Assembly: GCA_002310175.1 (NCBI GenBank)
Contig: DBYG01000078.1
Span: 1-5,521, forward strand
Source of the DNA: Bacteroidales bacterium UBA1192
GTDB lineage: Bacteria > Bacteroidota > Bacteroidia > Bacteroidales > Bacteroidaceae
Reading direction: 5' to 3'
Length of the DNA stretch: 5,521 bases
Numbering within the stretch: the stretch's first letter is position 1; each line of letters begins with the position of its first letter. Below are positions 5,360 through 5,521 of the stretch, piece after piece. The notes beneath the pieces were generated by a model, which made no database searches, was not told the origin of the DNA, and saw only the letters and a program-made list of their open reading frames with translations. The translations under genes were made by a program, and so were the position numbers.

Positions 5360-5390
5360 TAGCACGGAAAGAACCGTCCCTACTGTGTCA
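5360..5390 (-). repeat. 31-bp palindromic repeat R6 (REP-like, variant)
   Basis: Exact reverse complement of R5, including the variant terminus TAGCAC. It is flanked by A-run 5353-5359 and T-run 5391-5396, so it may work as a bidirectional terminator between the nuclease promoter region and the gene starting at 5500. Confidence 0.95.
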
Positions 5391-5432
5391 TTTTTTAAGA
5401 TTGTTTTCCTTTTTAATAAGAGGTAAAAATAG

Positions 5433-5440
5433 TACCTTTG
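5433..5440 (+). promoter_or_regulatory. -7 promoter box for the gene starting near 5500
   Basis: TACCTTTG matches TAnnTTTG. Transcription would begin near 5446-5448, giving a leader of about 53 bases before the ATG at 5500. An ATG at 5448 opens only nine codons (to TAA at 5475-5477), probably meaningless. No convincing -33 element is seen. Confidence 0.5.
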
Positions 5441-5499
5441 CATACCTATGAAGATTAGGATATCAAACAAGTACTAACAATATTACAAAGCAATTAATT

Positions 5500-5521
5500 A
5501 TGAGACCTACACACATTGAGC
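5500..5521 (+). CDS. Start of a gene running out of the window (unknown product)
   Basis: ATG at 5500 opens MRPTHIE and continues past the window edge. It lies about 60 bases after a -7 box and follows an A/T-rich leader, as is usual for Bacteroidetes starts. Seven residues are too few for identification. The HIE motif directly after a short N-terminus recalls methylmalonyl-CoA epimerases (which often start with a HIEH motif), but this is a weak guess. Confidence 0.4.

Larger units (their letters stand above)
4521..5390. other. Repeat-bounded single-gene unit C (R5 - nuclease gene - R6)
   Basis: Exactly matched inverted repeats enclose one minus-strand gene. The -7 box of the gene lies nine bases inside R6 and its stop codon is the last three bases of R5. 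The pair shares private variants that are absent from the other four copies, which suggests that the two ends share a recent history. Mobility is inferred; no target-site duplication is evident, and none is expected for a Y1/HUH mechanism. Confidence 0.55.

Noticed and set aside
373..5390. CRISPR array formed by the 31-bp repeats
   Set aside because: The copies alternate in orientation, are spaced from 59 to about 2,000 bases apart, and enclose genes in place of spacers; no cas genes are present.
5448..5477. Nine-codon open frame MKIRISNKY before the last gene, as a possible leader peptide
   Set aside because: It starts at or before the expected transcription start, has no ribosome-binding context, and shows no attenuator hairpin or repeated regulatory codons.

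Overview
The window looks like Bacteroidales chromosome, probably a Prevotella- or Bacteroides-like gut or rumen bacterium. The evidence is a GH10 xylanase end, a FISUMP-type secreted protein, two lipoproteins of the Bacteroidetes 6-bladed beta-propeller type, and several TAnnTTTG promoter -7 boxes close to gene starts. No species can be named from the sequence.

Layout: (1) 1-375, the C-terminal 124 codons of a GH10 endo-1,4-beta-xylanase. (2) 373-493, a compact palindromic unit made of two 31-bp repeats (R1, R2) around a strong hairpin terminator. (3) 491-1285 minus, a complete REP-associated tyrosine transposase (RAYT, Y1/HUH type). (4) 1331-2555, a unit bounded by repeats R3 and R4 that holds one 372-aa propeller lipoprotein gene. 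(5) 2553-4531, a divergent pair: a secreted 221-aa FISUMP-domain protein (minus) and a 405-aa propeller lipoprotein (plus), sharing a 95-bp promoter region. (6) 4521-5390, a unit bounded by repeats R5 and R6 that holds one membrane-targeted DNA/RNA non-specific endonuclease gene on the minus strand, broken by a one-base frameshift. (7) 5391-5521, a promoter and the first codons of another gene.

The main finding is the repeat family. Six copies of a 31-bp imperfect palindrome (ends TGACAC/GTGTCA, core AGGGACGGTTC) lie at 373, 463, 1331, 2525, 4521 and 5360. They alternate + - + - + - and form three inverted pairs. The two members of a pair match exactly (R1/R2, R5/R6) or at 30 of 31 bases (R3/R4), and each pair carries its own variants, including a change that damages the palindrome but is present in both R5 and R6. 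Two pairs each enclose exactly one gene with a minimal promoter next to one repeat and the stop codon inside the other. The stop codons of all six genes whose 3' ends are visible fall inside a repeat. With a RAYT in the same cluster, this suggests REP/REPIN-type elements mobilised by the RAYT that may also carry single genes and act as stop-plus-terminator punctuation. The pairing, positions and stop codons are read directly from the sequence; mobilisation and cassette behaviour are inference.
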